Assembly (NCBI RefSeq): GCF_000001735.4
Contig: NC_003074.8
Coordinates: 992,101-1,056,100 of the forward strand
DNA from: Arabidopsis thaliana
Lineage: Eukaryota > Streptophyta > Magnoliopsida > Brassicales > Brassicaceae
Reading direction: 5' to 3'
Length of the DNA stretch: 64,000 nucleotides
Both the position numbers and the translations under genes were made by a program. The stretch's first letter is position 1, and each line of letters starts with the position of its first letter. Shown here in pieces: positions 12,172 through 25,300 of this stretch. The notes under the pieces are model-generated. The model worked only from the letters and a program-made list of their open reading frames with translations. It searched no databases and had not been told where the DNA came from.

Positions 12172-13000
12172 TCTCAAAATTCTGCCTGTTAATCTGATCT
12201 ATCACCAAAACTCAGAGAAACTAATCCACCAGAAACAGCATTCAATCTGCAAAGACACGTTCAAAAAAAATTAGACACTGATTTCTCAATTGACCAATGA
12301 ATATTTTTATAACAATCCAATGGAACAGAACAATGCAAGCTTGTTAATGAGACTATGTTCCTCCATAAATATAAACTGGAAGACCAAGAGAATAATAACT
12401 TTTCCGCATCATATGAACTCACTATGATCTTGTGTCTAGAAAATGTAAGTGCTTTCATAAAGACGTAGGTTTAGAATCATAGCCAAACTAAATCTAAAAA
12501 TTCATAGCAGCTACAGAAGAAATAAGAACAAACCAACAAAATTTAAATCCTTTCTGACAACTCATGAATCGATTTATGAAATCTAAGTCATTTCCTCCAA
12601 GCTGACAGAGATAATCACGGATTGAAACGATTAGATTACAGGAAAGGGGAACAAAATGGGTCCTTTTCCATGGCATTGAGAAAGTAATTACCTTGGAATC
12701 AATGTGCTCTGGTTCTCGAAGAAAGCTTTTTTGTTTTTGTTTTACCTTTTGCTTTTTTCCATCTCCTCGAGTTTCTTGGGGTCATTGTGAATAAGAAAAT
12801 GGGAACCGACGTTAAAGGAGCGGCAGACAGATGGAGAGAAGAGAACGCTCGGAGGTGATGGTAATAATGAGACTTGGTCCCTTGAGAGAGCATTTAAGTT
12901 TAGTTTTTCACTTAGATATTATTGGGCTTCAAGCCCATAATTTTATAGGACAATTGTGGCCTTTAATTGATTTTTGAATTTTAGGTTTGATTTTAGACTT

Positions 13001-13490
13001 TTTAATATTCTAAATACATGTTTTGCTTTTCGTAGAGGGAATGGCCTTTTATATTTGTTTGAGTTATTATTTTTCATTTATTAAAAAGTGATAGAAAGCT
13101 AATGCATAACGTTTTAAAAATACTAAATCCTTGACATTAGCTACCATGAACAGTATTCTTTAATGGGGTATTATTTCTGTATATATATTGGTTTGACCAA
13201 AGAATATAAAAAAATTGCTTCATTTAATTGTTATGCATTAGCTTTCTATCACTTTAATATTTTAAATACATGTTTAGCTTTTCGTAGTTTGTTGTTTATT
13301 AGGGAATGGCCTTTTAGGAGAAAGTCCAATTGGTTTTTTTTTTTTTTTTTTTTTTCATGTATTAAAAAGTGATAGAAAGCTAATGCATAACGTTTTAAAA
13401 ATACTAAATCCTTGACATTAGCTACCAAGCCTACCATGAACCGGATTCTTTATTGGGGTATTATTTCTATATATTGGTTTGACCAAAGAG
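13001..13490. repeat. Diverged tandem duplication, period about 252 bp
   Basis: Unit A (13001-13203) and unit B (13253-13490) share long blocks: the start TTTAATATT.TAAATACATGTTT.GCTTTTCGTAG, an inner block of about 70 identical bases beginning ATTAAAAAGTGATAGAAAGC, and the end TATTGGTTTGACCAAAGA. Unit B has gained a poly-T run and a short insertion. An exact 23-base inverse copy of part of the inner block lies between them at 13231-13253 (direct copies at 13087-13109 and 13368-13390). Confidence 0.9.
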
Positions 13491-14702
13491 GGTGAGATCA
13501 AATTTGGAAACACTATTTACGGTCAATGTTGTTATTACGAAATTGATATCTTCTTTTGGAAATTGAAAGAGAAAGAAATCTTGGTGGAAATCCACAATAA
13601 ATCAATTATATTAGTGGAAGCATAAATCATGGGGAATCTCTTTTCCAAAAAGATTCTTTCATGGTGGAATCTTGTAATTCTATATGTTTCTTGATTTGTT
13701 GCATCCTCTCGTGTCCTCCTCTAATTCCAAAAAGATTCTGATTTGAGTATCTAAAAAAACATATATCCGTAGAATCTTTTCAATTAAAACTGAATATTGT
13801 ATGTGTGTGATAAGTTTATACGTTTTTTTCCCACTAGCTCACTAAAGTGTATACGTTTTTTTTTGTCACCCTCTCACAAAAGTGTATACGCTATGCCTAT
13901 ATGTGTAGGGGCAAGTAGAATTGAATAAGTTAATAACACGTAAAGATCTTATGACATGCAAGATTCATTTCGGGTCGTATATCACAAATATGTAAATGAT
14001 TATTAATATATATATAATCGTAGATAATAAAACAAAAAAAAAGTATTATTATCGTCCCACATTAACGTATTACAATTTGACTATGATTTTTCATGCACGA
14101 GTATAGTCATCCGGTCCAATGCATGCTATTGCTAGATCATTATTGTATCATATTTTCTTATTTAAAAAAAAAAACAAATTCTGAAAAACAATATCTTGGT
14201 CCTTGCTTATTAGGTGGGTACTAATTAGGTAATACGAAATGTTATTTTTTCCTTTAATCTAGATTTAAAATGAATAAAATGACAGTGTGTGACACAATAA
14301 GATAAATTTTACGAGCTATCTCTTTCATCCATGTAATATTTATAATCTTGTGAAATCTTGATTTTTCCTATTTTTATTCTGATCTTTTTGTAATGAAAAG
14401 AATATATTTATTCTGCTTGATTAGTCTACGGATTTCCTTTTCATTAATGAATATTCCATTATTCTGATCTAGTTTATACACATGGTGAAGACATGGGCTA
14501 TTTCTATAATCTATATATTTTTTTTGTGTGAGAACTTTGCTAAACAGACACATAGTATTCTGAATACTCAAAATCAGGATCAATTATGGGTATCATCTTA
14601 TATGATTATTCATATTCCTTATATAAATTATCTTTTATTATAAATATAAATAACAAAATTTTCATTCTCATATTCCATAACACGAAGTGTGTACGTATCA
14701 CT

Positions 14703-14711
14703 CTATATAAA
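14703..14711 (+). promoter_or_regulatory. TATA box of GDH3
   Basis: CTATATAAA lies about 105 bp before the GDH3 ATG, leaving a leader of roughly 75 bp. The leader is A-rich and has no upstream ATG that I could find. Confidence 0.65.
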
Positions 14712-14794
14712 TAAACTTGCAATAACATAAGCAAGACTCACATTTTTCCAACTGTCTTCATATCAGACTCTCTGATCAAATAAACCCAAAATAA

Positions 14795-16746
<1,952 letters not shown>

Positions 16747-17022
16747 TACCCCCCCATGGGAAGCTAAAGAACAAGAATTCAGAAAATCTTTCTATGTTGT
16801 TGATTTGCTTTGTGATTTGAGTCAATTCTAGAGTAATAAAAACTATGTGCTAATTGCAGTTTAACCTTCTCAAATTTTCTATCAACGAATCTAATTTGAT
16901 GCAAATATTTTTACTCCATAGATAAAACCAAAGTCTTGAAAATTGAGAATACGGGAGAACGATAGTCATTCATAAAACAAAGGGTACAAGTTTGGATAAG
17001 GCTTATAAAGCAGGAGAAGAAC
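16747..17022. terminator. Shared 3' region of convergent GDH3 and GAR1
   Basis: Only 276 bp separate the two stop codons. AATAAA at 16835-16840 is a likely polyadenylation signal for GDH3. The GAR1 3' UTR must run back into the same interval, so the two transcripts may overlap at their 3' ends. Confidence 0.45.
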
Positions 17023-18279
17023 CTAAAATCTTCCTCGGCCTCTAAAGCTTCCACGAGAGCCACCGCGTGGTGGAAATCTACCACCTCTTGGAGCACCTCT
17101 ACCTCTACTAAATGATCCACCTCTTCCACGACCTCTACTATCACCTCTTCCACGACCTGCACCTCCACGTCCACCCGTTGACTGACCCCTGGAAGAACAA
17201 AGACACGCAGTTAGATGGAGTTTGATACAATTAACAACTCTCAACTAATAGTGTATCTAAAGTCTCGATTGTTAAGAGGAAAAAGCTAATTGCTAAAGTT
17301 AAACGAGCTCACTAATGTTATTTCAAGTTCAGGAAAAGAAACTTATATATTGACCAATGATGTGTTAAGAAGTGGGGCTTACTTTGGCTGAGGAAGGAAT
17401 CGAGCGAGTGGCAAAAGCTTGTAAGGGTCGATGAAGAACTTATCTCCTGGAGAATACGAGGTGGCTACAATACCTTCCATCATTTTGATAGAAAACAACT
17501 GAAGAAGAATCAAAACAGAATTAATGTCAGAAACCTCTAGTTTGCTTACAACTGAAAGAAGAATAGAGAACTTACAGATTCATTAATTGGGCCAAAGATT
17601 TCATCTACTTTCCCAATCTGAGTCTTGTTCTCTAGGTAGATCGGAGCGTTAAAATGAGGAATCTTCTCCTGTGAGAGTTTGGTCACAGCATCTCCCTCGC
17701 AAGCATGAACGAAAGTTGCAACCTCTGTAAACCAAAAGAGAGAAACCTCATCACAAACGAACAAAAAGAAAAGCAGTCAGGGAAGTATATACATCAACTA
17801 GCATTAAAAACCATATATACTCAACTCAAAGCTGAAACTCGGAATAAAAGACACACAAACCCGTCAAAAGCATCATACTTGTAAACTAGCTCAAGGGTAA
17901 AAAAGTAGCATGATACGATTCGTCAATGAGAAATCAATGATAAAAAAAGAAATGAACTTTAGAACTTGTCCATTACAACTACACATTCAAGCAGGAACAA
18001 GCTCATTCATTTCAAAGCTCCGACTACAAATCGAACATCTTTAATAGTTGCTTTCAAAAACCAATTAACAAGTAAAAGCTATGTCAAGTAAAGAAACGAA
18101 CCCACGACTTCGCTAGGAGGACCTTCGTCTCTAAAACCACCAAAGCGACCGCCTCCACCACCAAAGCGTCCTCCTCCTCCACCGAATCTACCGCCTCCTC
18201 CACCGAACCTACCGCCACCACCACCGTCTCGTCCTCCCCTTCCACGGAAACCCCCGCCGCCTCTCATTGGTGGTCTCAT
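17023..18279 (-). CDS. GAR1: H/ACA snoRNP subunit GAR1 (AT3G03920)
   Basis: Exons in transcript order: 18279-18102, 17724-17576, 17498-17383, 17188-17023, giving 202 aa. GAR1 is a structural subunit of the nucleolar H/ACA particle that pseudouridylates rRNA and snRNA. The architecture is classic: an N-terminal RGG/GGGGGRF-rich tail (residues 5-50), a central Gar1 barrel (about 59-146, with [37 protein letters not shown] and [17 protein letters not shown]) and a C-terminal RGG tail. The chosen ATG is 18279, since the frame above it would need a GTG start. The promoter has two telo boxes and site II motifs, as is usual for ribosome-biogenesis genes. Its 5' end was duplicated into the neighbouring AT3G03930. 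Confidence 0.96.
18125..18235 (-). repeat. In-frame minisatellite coding GGGGGRF repeats in GAR1
   Basis: A 21-bp unit encoding Gly-Gly-Gly-Gly-Gly-Arg-Phe is repeated about four times in GAR1 exon 1. The copies are nearly identical at the DNA level, so the repeat number could vary between accessions. RNA binding by such RGG/GGRF tails is family knowledge. Confidence 0.75.
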
Positions 18280-18348
18280 CTTTTCTCCTTTCACAGATTC
18301 CGCAAAGACTGCGTTTTTTTTCTCTCTGCCTCTCTTCTGAGGAGGGTT

Positions 18349-18633
18349 TTAGGGTTTAATTGAGAGCGACGACGCTCAAATGGTAGAAGACTCTGGGTAT
18401 TTAGGGTTTTTCTGTAATCGTTCGACCGGGTTTGGTTAGTTGAACCAGATATCTATCTAACATTGAACCAAATCGGTTCTCCATCTCTGACCGTTACAAG
18501 TGCTTCTTGAAATTTGTTGTTTTTGAGATCCCTATTTTGGACGGTCTAGATCTGATCATGACTGTTTATACGCAAACCGGGCCGTGGGTGTAACATTAAA
18601 ACTAATGGGCCTCATATATATCATCTTAGCCCA
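18349..18633 (-). promoter_or_regulatory. GAR1 promoter: two telo boxes and site II motifs
   Basis: Telo boxes (AAACCCTAA on the minus strand) lie at 18349-18357 and 18401-18409. TGGGCC at 18606-18611 and its reverse form AGCCCA at 18628-18633 are site II elements. The combination is typical of ribosomal and nucleolar genes in Arabidopsis and suggests growth-linked expression. Confidence 0.65.
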
Positions 18634-19337
18634 ATATAGTGAGAATTCAAATAGTAAATAATAATTTGTTTTTTTTCATTACAAATTAAATATCATGGGA
18701 AAGAAAGGAACAACAAGTCTTGAAGCAAAGAACCCAGTCTGATGATATAAATTTGTTGCAGGATACTGTCAAGAACTCATTCAAAGACGAAAGATGTTGT
18801 CGAAGCAGAAGTAGAAGAAGCAGAGAAGAGTAAGAAAACAGAATTATTCCTAGAAAGATAGGGCAAAAAGAGACCAATGTGAGAGGACTACTTTCAAGGA
18901 AGGTCAAACAAATGTCATTGAGCAATGAGAAGTGGAGAGTCAAAAACAGAGAAACTCGTTGGATTCTCCACAGTGCTGTATCAGCAAGTAAAGGCGTCAC
19001 GAAACCAGAGAGGAAGAATAATTTGGTTAAATGTATCATGCTCTGAGCCGCGAGTACATGGCATCAAGTTGTGGTAAGACATGTGGTGCCGTTATGAGAA
19101 AGTATATGAAGCTTGCAACACTCATAATAGTACGATTATCCATGTTCTTACAAGAAACAGATAATTTTTTTGTTTTTCTACTGTAAACATGTAAATACTA
19201 AAGATGTATCTGTTTCTCTTCATGACCTCATTTCATTGACTAGGTGACAACTCTGTTTACGCATTGAATATCTGAAATATCCAGCTAACCTCATACATTA
19301 CCGCAACAGATACAAGAATATGCTCCATGTTTCATTA
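18634..19337. other. Intergenic between AT3G03930 and GAR1
   Basis: This interval holds the distal GAR1 upstream region and the 3' flank of AT3G03930. No conserved ORF is visible. The minus-strand frame at 18686-19039 is low in complexity and unsupported. Its last 60 bp (plus-strand orientation) align with the 3' flank of MLK2 near 22290-22330, as the duplication model expects. Confidence 0.4.
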
Positions 19338-20710
19338 TCAAACTGTCCGACCATAACATATTGATGTTATGAACATATTTTTCCCCCATTTGTCCTGAAA
19401 ACAAAAGTCAGTACAATAGAAAACAATAAAATGGAGAAGGATCAAAAAATTTATAAGTTTCATGTTTGAAATCCTAAGAACACACCTTGACATAGGAGCT
19501 AGGGAAGGAAGAAGTGCGTAAAGTCTCTTGGATTTCATCGGTTATTTTACGTCTAGGTATACTCAATATAAGAGCTGCTTGATCAGCTGTTGCAGCCATT
19601 GATGTTATCATGTATCCACTTTCCAACCTTCGATTTATATCTTCACTTGGGTTCAAAAAGTCAACCTCCATCACCTATAGTATATAAACATCATCAATAT
19701 ATTATAGTCTAGACTCTAGGGCAAAGAAGAAATAGGTAGTAAAAGTCTGAACCTGTTCAGAGAAGCCTGAGTTCCTGGACATTACTACACCCCAACGGCT
19801 CCCACCCGTGGTCATGGATGTTACATGAAAACCTTCTTTCCACTTTTTATCCATCCACTTTAATGGAATTGAGTCACCGGTTTTGTATGATTGCTGGATA
19901 TAACGAGTTCCTATAACATTACATGAAGTTGAATTTTAAGTAAAAACCCGGCTTGATGATGACACAATGAATCAAATAAGTACCAACCTTTTGACATAAC
20001 GACCAATGAGCTCCCATTATTTGCACCAGCTATGGAACTGATATAGTAGTTCTTCTCCCATTGTTTCATAATCCAGTCCTGCCAAGAATCCATAAAAAAA
20101 AAAAAAAAAGTGGTGAGCTGCTACTATATATATAGTCAGAGCATACATAGTGGACATGATGGTAATACCTTGGGGAGGAAGGTAGAAGAAAATTTATAAA
20201 CTTGAGAAGTGAAACCAGTTCCAGCATCCATGACTAAGGCCCAGAGATTAGCTTCTGATGCTACACAGCTTATGAAAAGGCCATCCCTTTTACCTTTTTC
20301 TGCATGATGCGACAACCTTGAATTTGCAATGTTGTGGTGAAATCTACAAGAGCAACAAACGCAAACCTAAAAAATTTCAAACCTTGATACTCAAGAAAAG
20401 AATGATGGAGCAAAACATTCATTCGAACCTCTGTTTCATAGGAGGACGTTTGGTATAGACTGAAATCCATTGGAACGCAGGAGTACTTCCGATTCTTTCT
20501 ATTCGTAAATCACTCAAATCCGAACAAAGTCTACTTGTTGAGTCTTTCTCTTCCTCTCTGCGTAATGAAAACATAAGAAAAACCTTTGAAAATTTCATCA
20601 ACGATGACTCTATATAATAACTAATACTAATTCATCCAGAATTACTTCTTCTCAGGGCATGAATCAAGTCCGCCATCACCAATTCTTCCGCTGCTAATCG
20701 GTGGTCTCAT
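19338..20710 (-). CDS. Chimeric GAR1-5'/MLK2-3' gene encoding a kinase-less MLK C-terminal domain (AT3G03930)
   Basis: Exons in transcript order: 20710-20646, 20557-20429, 20343-20169, 20078-19988, 19910-19753, 19674-19486, 19394-19338, giving 287 aa. Residues 1-21 (MRPPISSGRIGDGG...) resemble the GAR1 N-terminus. Residues from about 40 match MLK2 residues 453-701 throughout, for example [22 protein letters not shown]. Four exons equal their MLK2 counterparts exactly in length (175, 91, 158 and 189 nt) with the same phases. No P-loop, HGD or DLG motif is present, so 'protein kinase' is a misnomer. The copied region is the MLK-specific C-terminal domain (DUF7477, from memory). The frame is fully open, which argues against simple decay. 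It could act as a competitor or partner of MLK kinases, but that is inference. Confidence 0.85.
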
Positions 20711-20905
20711 TTTTTCTACTTCTCTAATGGATTCCACAGAGACCTTCGTCCTCTCTGTCTCTTCGGTCTCGAGTGTTTGATTAGGGTTTTGATTGGGTAT
20801 TATCCTAAATCTGTAACCGTATTAGGTTTAGTTGAACCGGGAATTAGTCTAACATTTAACCAAACCGTTTTATCTCCGTTCCTTTATAAAAGTTTAAAGT
20901 ACTGT
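20711..20905 (-). promoter_or_regulatory. Captured GAR1-like promoter of AT3G03930
   Basis: Read on the plus strand, this stretch aligns with GAR1 upstream 18280-18490. Shared pieces are GGTGGTCTCAT at the start codon, GATTCC.CA, TCTCTG.CTCT, a telo box at 20781-20789, TTAGTTGAACC.G, and TCTAACATT.AACCAAA. It is diverged but collinear, so the promoter came with the GAR1 end of the duplication. Confidence 0.75.
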
Positions 20906-22311
20906 TTGATTCTTTCTTCTCAAGTAACCAAAGTGAAGATTGTGCTTTTGTAGAAGATTAATTAACTGTTTTTAGTTTTAAATATTTCTTGAATCCTCTG
21001 TTTCTGGGGGATGGTCTTGGTGGTGATGAATCACTGAAATAGCCAATCACATATTCATTATAACAAACACAGCCATAAGTAATCCACAAGGACAACCTAT
21101 GACTGAAACATTCCATGAAAACATTGCTCCAGAATTACTTCTTCTTGGTTGCTCGGTCTGTGGTGTAGAACATGATACTTGTATTTGCATTCCACAGAGT
21201 TCGTTGTTGTTCACGTAAATGTTTGGATCGTTGAATCTATCTAGCTGAGGACTTTCATGAATTTCTACTAGTAAGCTTGTTTTTAGCTAGCTGGGCTTGT
21301 AAAATTTGCCAAAGAGGTTGTTGTGTGAAATGTCTAAACCCATTACAGAAAAAAGGAAATCTTTATGTGACCGTTAATTGTGATTTAGCAATTTCCTTTT
21401 TCTTTTGAACCTCTTTGCTTATATAAAATAAATAGATACTCTCTCTCGCTTCTTCTAATTCTTTCCTTGTGAGAAAAAAAATCAAAACTCTCTGTATTTC
21501 TCGATGACGATGATGATCCAAACTTCTGGAAAACGAATGTATTGAATTTTTTTTACCTGGTCTGGTGTAGATTCCTCTCTAATTCTTTCCTTGTGAGAGA
21601 CTCTGTGAGTTCCGGTGATGATGATGATCCAAGACTTTAAATAAATAAAATTTTAAAAATAAATCCATGTTAGTTTCACAATTATTGTCAGTGATTGTGT
21701 TATTGTCAGTGATTGTTGTGTAATCTTTTTGAAGGCTGTTAGTTGAAATTTCATAATGTTGACTAGTACGTTGACTGAGCATTTGTTTATAAGATTTGGA
21801 GCTGCTCAAGACTAATTGAAAACGATGCTTTGAGTTTGAAATATCTGACTTCTATTAAGATTGTTATTTATATCATATCTTAACATAATTGCAATGTTAA
21901 AATCCAAAACTGGAAGCAAAAAACTTGAGACCAAAAGATGAAAGCCTTCTTAGAATTATATGTTCATTATAACAAACATGTTGCTTCCTCCTGATTCTGT
22001 ACTCAAATCAGGTACAAAGCCAAATAAGCCAGAAACTGCATAATCTTGTTGCAGCTCTTCATCATTTCTAGTAATAATGATTTCGTCTCTTCTACTCAAT
22101 TTTTTTTTTTTCCTTTTATCTTGTACTTACTACATACATAGAGACAAATTTCATTTCATTACACAGTCACATAGGTTGGCTCCTGGTTAAGGTTTACCTT
22201 TGGATTGTACTGAAACCGAAGGCTACACGTTGTCAGGCTTCTAGAGAGAGATCGTCCCTAAAACCCTAGAGAGAGAGTGAGAGAGGTTGAAACAGTATAC
22301 TCCATGTTTCA
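20906..22311. other. Intergenic between MLK2 and AT3G03930
   Basis: No gene is visible. It contains a short tandem duplication: TCTAATTCTTTCCTTGTGAGA at 21453-21473 and again near 21578-21598, each followed by a GATGATGATGATCCAA block. A TTCATTATAACAAACA motif occurs near 21054 and again near 21963. The 3' UTR of MLK2 probably covers the last few hundred bases. Confidence 0.45.
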
Positions 22312-25300
22312 TCAGCAAACTGTCCGACCATAGCATATTGATGCAATGTACAGATTTTTCGCCCATTTCTCCTGAAATAGAAAATGCAGGTCCAAGTCAG
22401 TACATAGAACAAATGGAGAAGAATCCGAATTTTGTAGTTTCATGTAGCCAACATGCTTCATTTGTTTCCTAAGAACACACCTTGACATGGGTACTTGGGA
22501 AGGCAGAAGTCCGGAGAGTCTCTTGGGTTTCATCGGTTATTTTTCGTTTAGGTATACTCAATATAAGAGCTGCTTGATCAGCTGTTGCAGCCATTGATGT
22601 TATCCTGTATCCACTTTCCCACCTTCGATGTATTCCTTCACTTGGGTACAAGAAGTCAAGCTCCACCACCTATAATATACACCACATAAACCTCGTTAAT
22701 ACATTATAGTGCTCAAAAAGGAAACAAAGAAAAGTTGAAATGCCTCAGGTAAAGAGATCGGAACCTGTTCAGAGTAGCCTGAGTTCCTGGACATTACTAC
22801 ACCCCAACGACTCCCAGCGGTGGTCATGGATGTTACATGAAAACCTTCTTTCCACTTTTTATTTATCCACTTGAATGGAAATGAGTCGCTGACTTTGTAA
22901 GATTGCTGGGTATAAGGAGTTCCTATCGCATTACATGAAGTGGAATAAGTAAAACGGCTTTCATGCTTTATGAATCAATAAGTTCATTGGCAAAGTTATC
23001 ATGAGACGTGACTACCGACCTTTAGCCATAACAACCAACGAGCTTCCATTATTTGCACCAGCTATGGAACTGATATAGTAGTTCTTTTCCCATTGTTCCA
23101 TGATCCAGTCCTGCAAAGAATCCAGAAACAAATGGTGAGCTGCTACAGTCAGAGAATAGGTATGACAGATAGATGGATCCTAATGCTTCAGCTGTTTTAC
23201 CTTGTGCAGGAAGACTGAGGACAGTTCATAAACTTGAGAACTGAAACCAGTCCCAGCATCCATGATGATGGCCCAGAGATTAGCTGATGATGCTACACAG
23301 CTTATGAAAAGGCCATCCTCATTACCTTTCTCAACATGCTGTGCAAGTCTTAAGTCTGCAACGTTGTAATGATATCTACAAGAGCAATAAAGATTGACCC
23401 GTTATGCAAAGAAATGTAAAGTACCAAAATAAACAAATATTTCTAACAATACATTAGGATATAAGTCAGTATTCTTCCTCATCCCAACTTATTCATCTAA
23501 CCCAAATAGGTAATAACTAAAGCCAAAATAAATGCAAAGCCTTAAACCATATGTTATGCCAGGAATAAAGAGTGACTGGTCAGCTAGAAAGAAAAATTTG
23601 ATTAGTGAGGGTTCAAACCTTTTATACTCCCGAAATGAGATGAGCAAAACATTCAAATGTGTCAGAATTACCTCTGTTTCATAGGACGGCGTGCATTATA
23701 GACTGAAATCCACTGTGTGGCAGGACTGCCGATTCTAATTTTCTTCCTTGGCTGTTCATCCTCTTCCAAATTGATAAGCAATCTTCCTCGCTTTTGGCCA
23801 ACCTATTGATGCAAAAGTAAAATATCAGTACTTATTGTATTATTTATAAATAGTGAAAAATAAACATATGAACCAAAGTCAGCACCTTTAGAGCCCCATC
23901 AATTCTAATTGGTCTAGATATAGCACATGGCTCGATAAGAGTATCAAAAATCGAGATAAGCTTGGCATAGTTGGGCTCCTCATCAAACTTCATATTCGTA
24001 ACTGCCTCGAGGAACAGCTTAAACGGGGGAGGACAAAAACAACACATCAATTCAGGAGAGGTTGACATCTTTTTCTTGCAAACAAGAAAGCTCTTGTTAT
24101 CACCCTGTGAACAAAAACCATGTATTATTGACTACAACTGAAACTTACAAGGTTCTAGATTGTGAGTAGATAGATAAATAACTCACCTGGTATCCTTGCC
24201 ATGGCAACCTTCCCCGCATCAGAAATATTAATGTATAAGCCAATGACTCCAGATCATCCCTCCGACTTCCTGTACGACCAAGATGTGCATGGCAACTTGC
24301 ATACCTTATTGTTCCTCTGCATATGAAGCGTAACAAAGATGTGAGCAAAATATATATACCAACAATAGTAGGAAAGATAACATACACCAATCAAAATACC
24401 TAAATACATCTGGCCTTTGATCATATTCAACATGCTGGCCAGAGTGTGAATCTTTCCATCTTGATGCTGAAATAGATGATATATGTTAAGATTTTGAAAA
24501 ATAAAACGATTGTAAATATTTAACAGATACTCACCTAGACCAAGATCGATAAGGTATAGTTTCTTCTCGTCTGCTGTTCCAGGCTGACCAAGCAAAAAGT
24601 TTTCTGGTTTCACATCTCCATGCACAAACCTTGTTTGATGTAGGGAATGAACAATGCATGACAGTCAGCTCAGCAATGGCGTAATTTTTTGGTGCAAATG
24701 TAAATATTTTTGTTCGAAATAGATGGATTTATTGGCGACAACAAAAATTCGCACTAACCCCTTCATATGCAGTTTTTCAAGAATAGATATCGCCTCCACT
24801 GCAATGCATGCTACCATGTTTGGAGACATCCTACCAAATAGAAAAATAATAAATTTAGCATATCTGCATGAGCATGGTTGGTAAGAAAATATAGAATGAT
24901 AAAAGTACTTACGATTGAGCCAAAGAATTCCAAACATCCCAAAGGCTAGGCCCAAGCATGTCCATGACCTGAAATAATTATAAATGTTTCTTCATTAAAG
25001 ATACCTGATTCATCTCAATGTGTGACTAGGCTCATACGAAAAGCTTACCAGAATGTAAAAATCTCCTTGACGACCCTTATGATGTACAGCAGGAATTCCA
25101 TAACAGCTATTGAGCGTACTTTACAGCATAAAAAAATAAAAGAACACATAAGTAATGACCAATAAGGAAATAGAGAAACAGGGCAGGAGATTTAGAAAAG
25201 AAACAGGCCAAACTTACTTGTACACTTGCCACTCGTAAGGTGGGCCAAAGTTACAGCCTTTACTATTGCGATGTTCAAGTTTTAGAGCTACCTGAAATGG

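Noticed and set aside
16911..17174. Antisense or shifted frames rich in Val/Glu across the GAR1 RGG tail
   Set aside because: These are shadow frames of a low-complexity glycine/arginine coding repeat, with no splice support of their own.
17725..18101. Intronic snoRNA in the first intron of GAR1
   Set aside because: I looked for C/D-box pairs on both strands and found only a weak ATGATG-like box with no matching D box or terminal stem.
18686..19039. 117-codon minus-strand frame between AT3G03930 and GAR1
   Set aside because: Leu/Ser/Phe-rich translation with no motif. It is the complement of purine-rich spacer, and the homologous MLK2-downstream interval has no equivalent frame.
19338..20710. 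AT3G03930 as a protein kinase or as a plain pseudogene
   Set aside because: No kinase motif is present, so it is not a kinase. All exons are open and in phase, so the sequence does not show it to be dead either.
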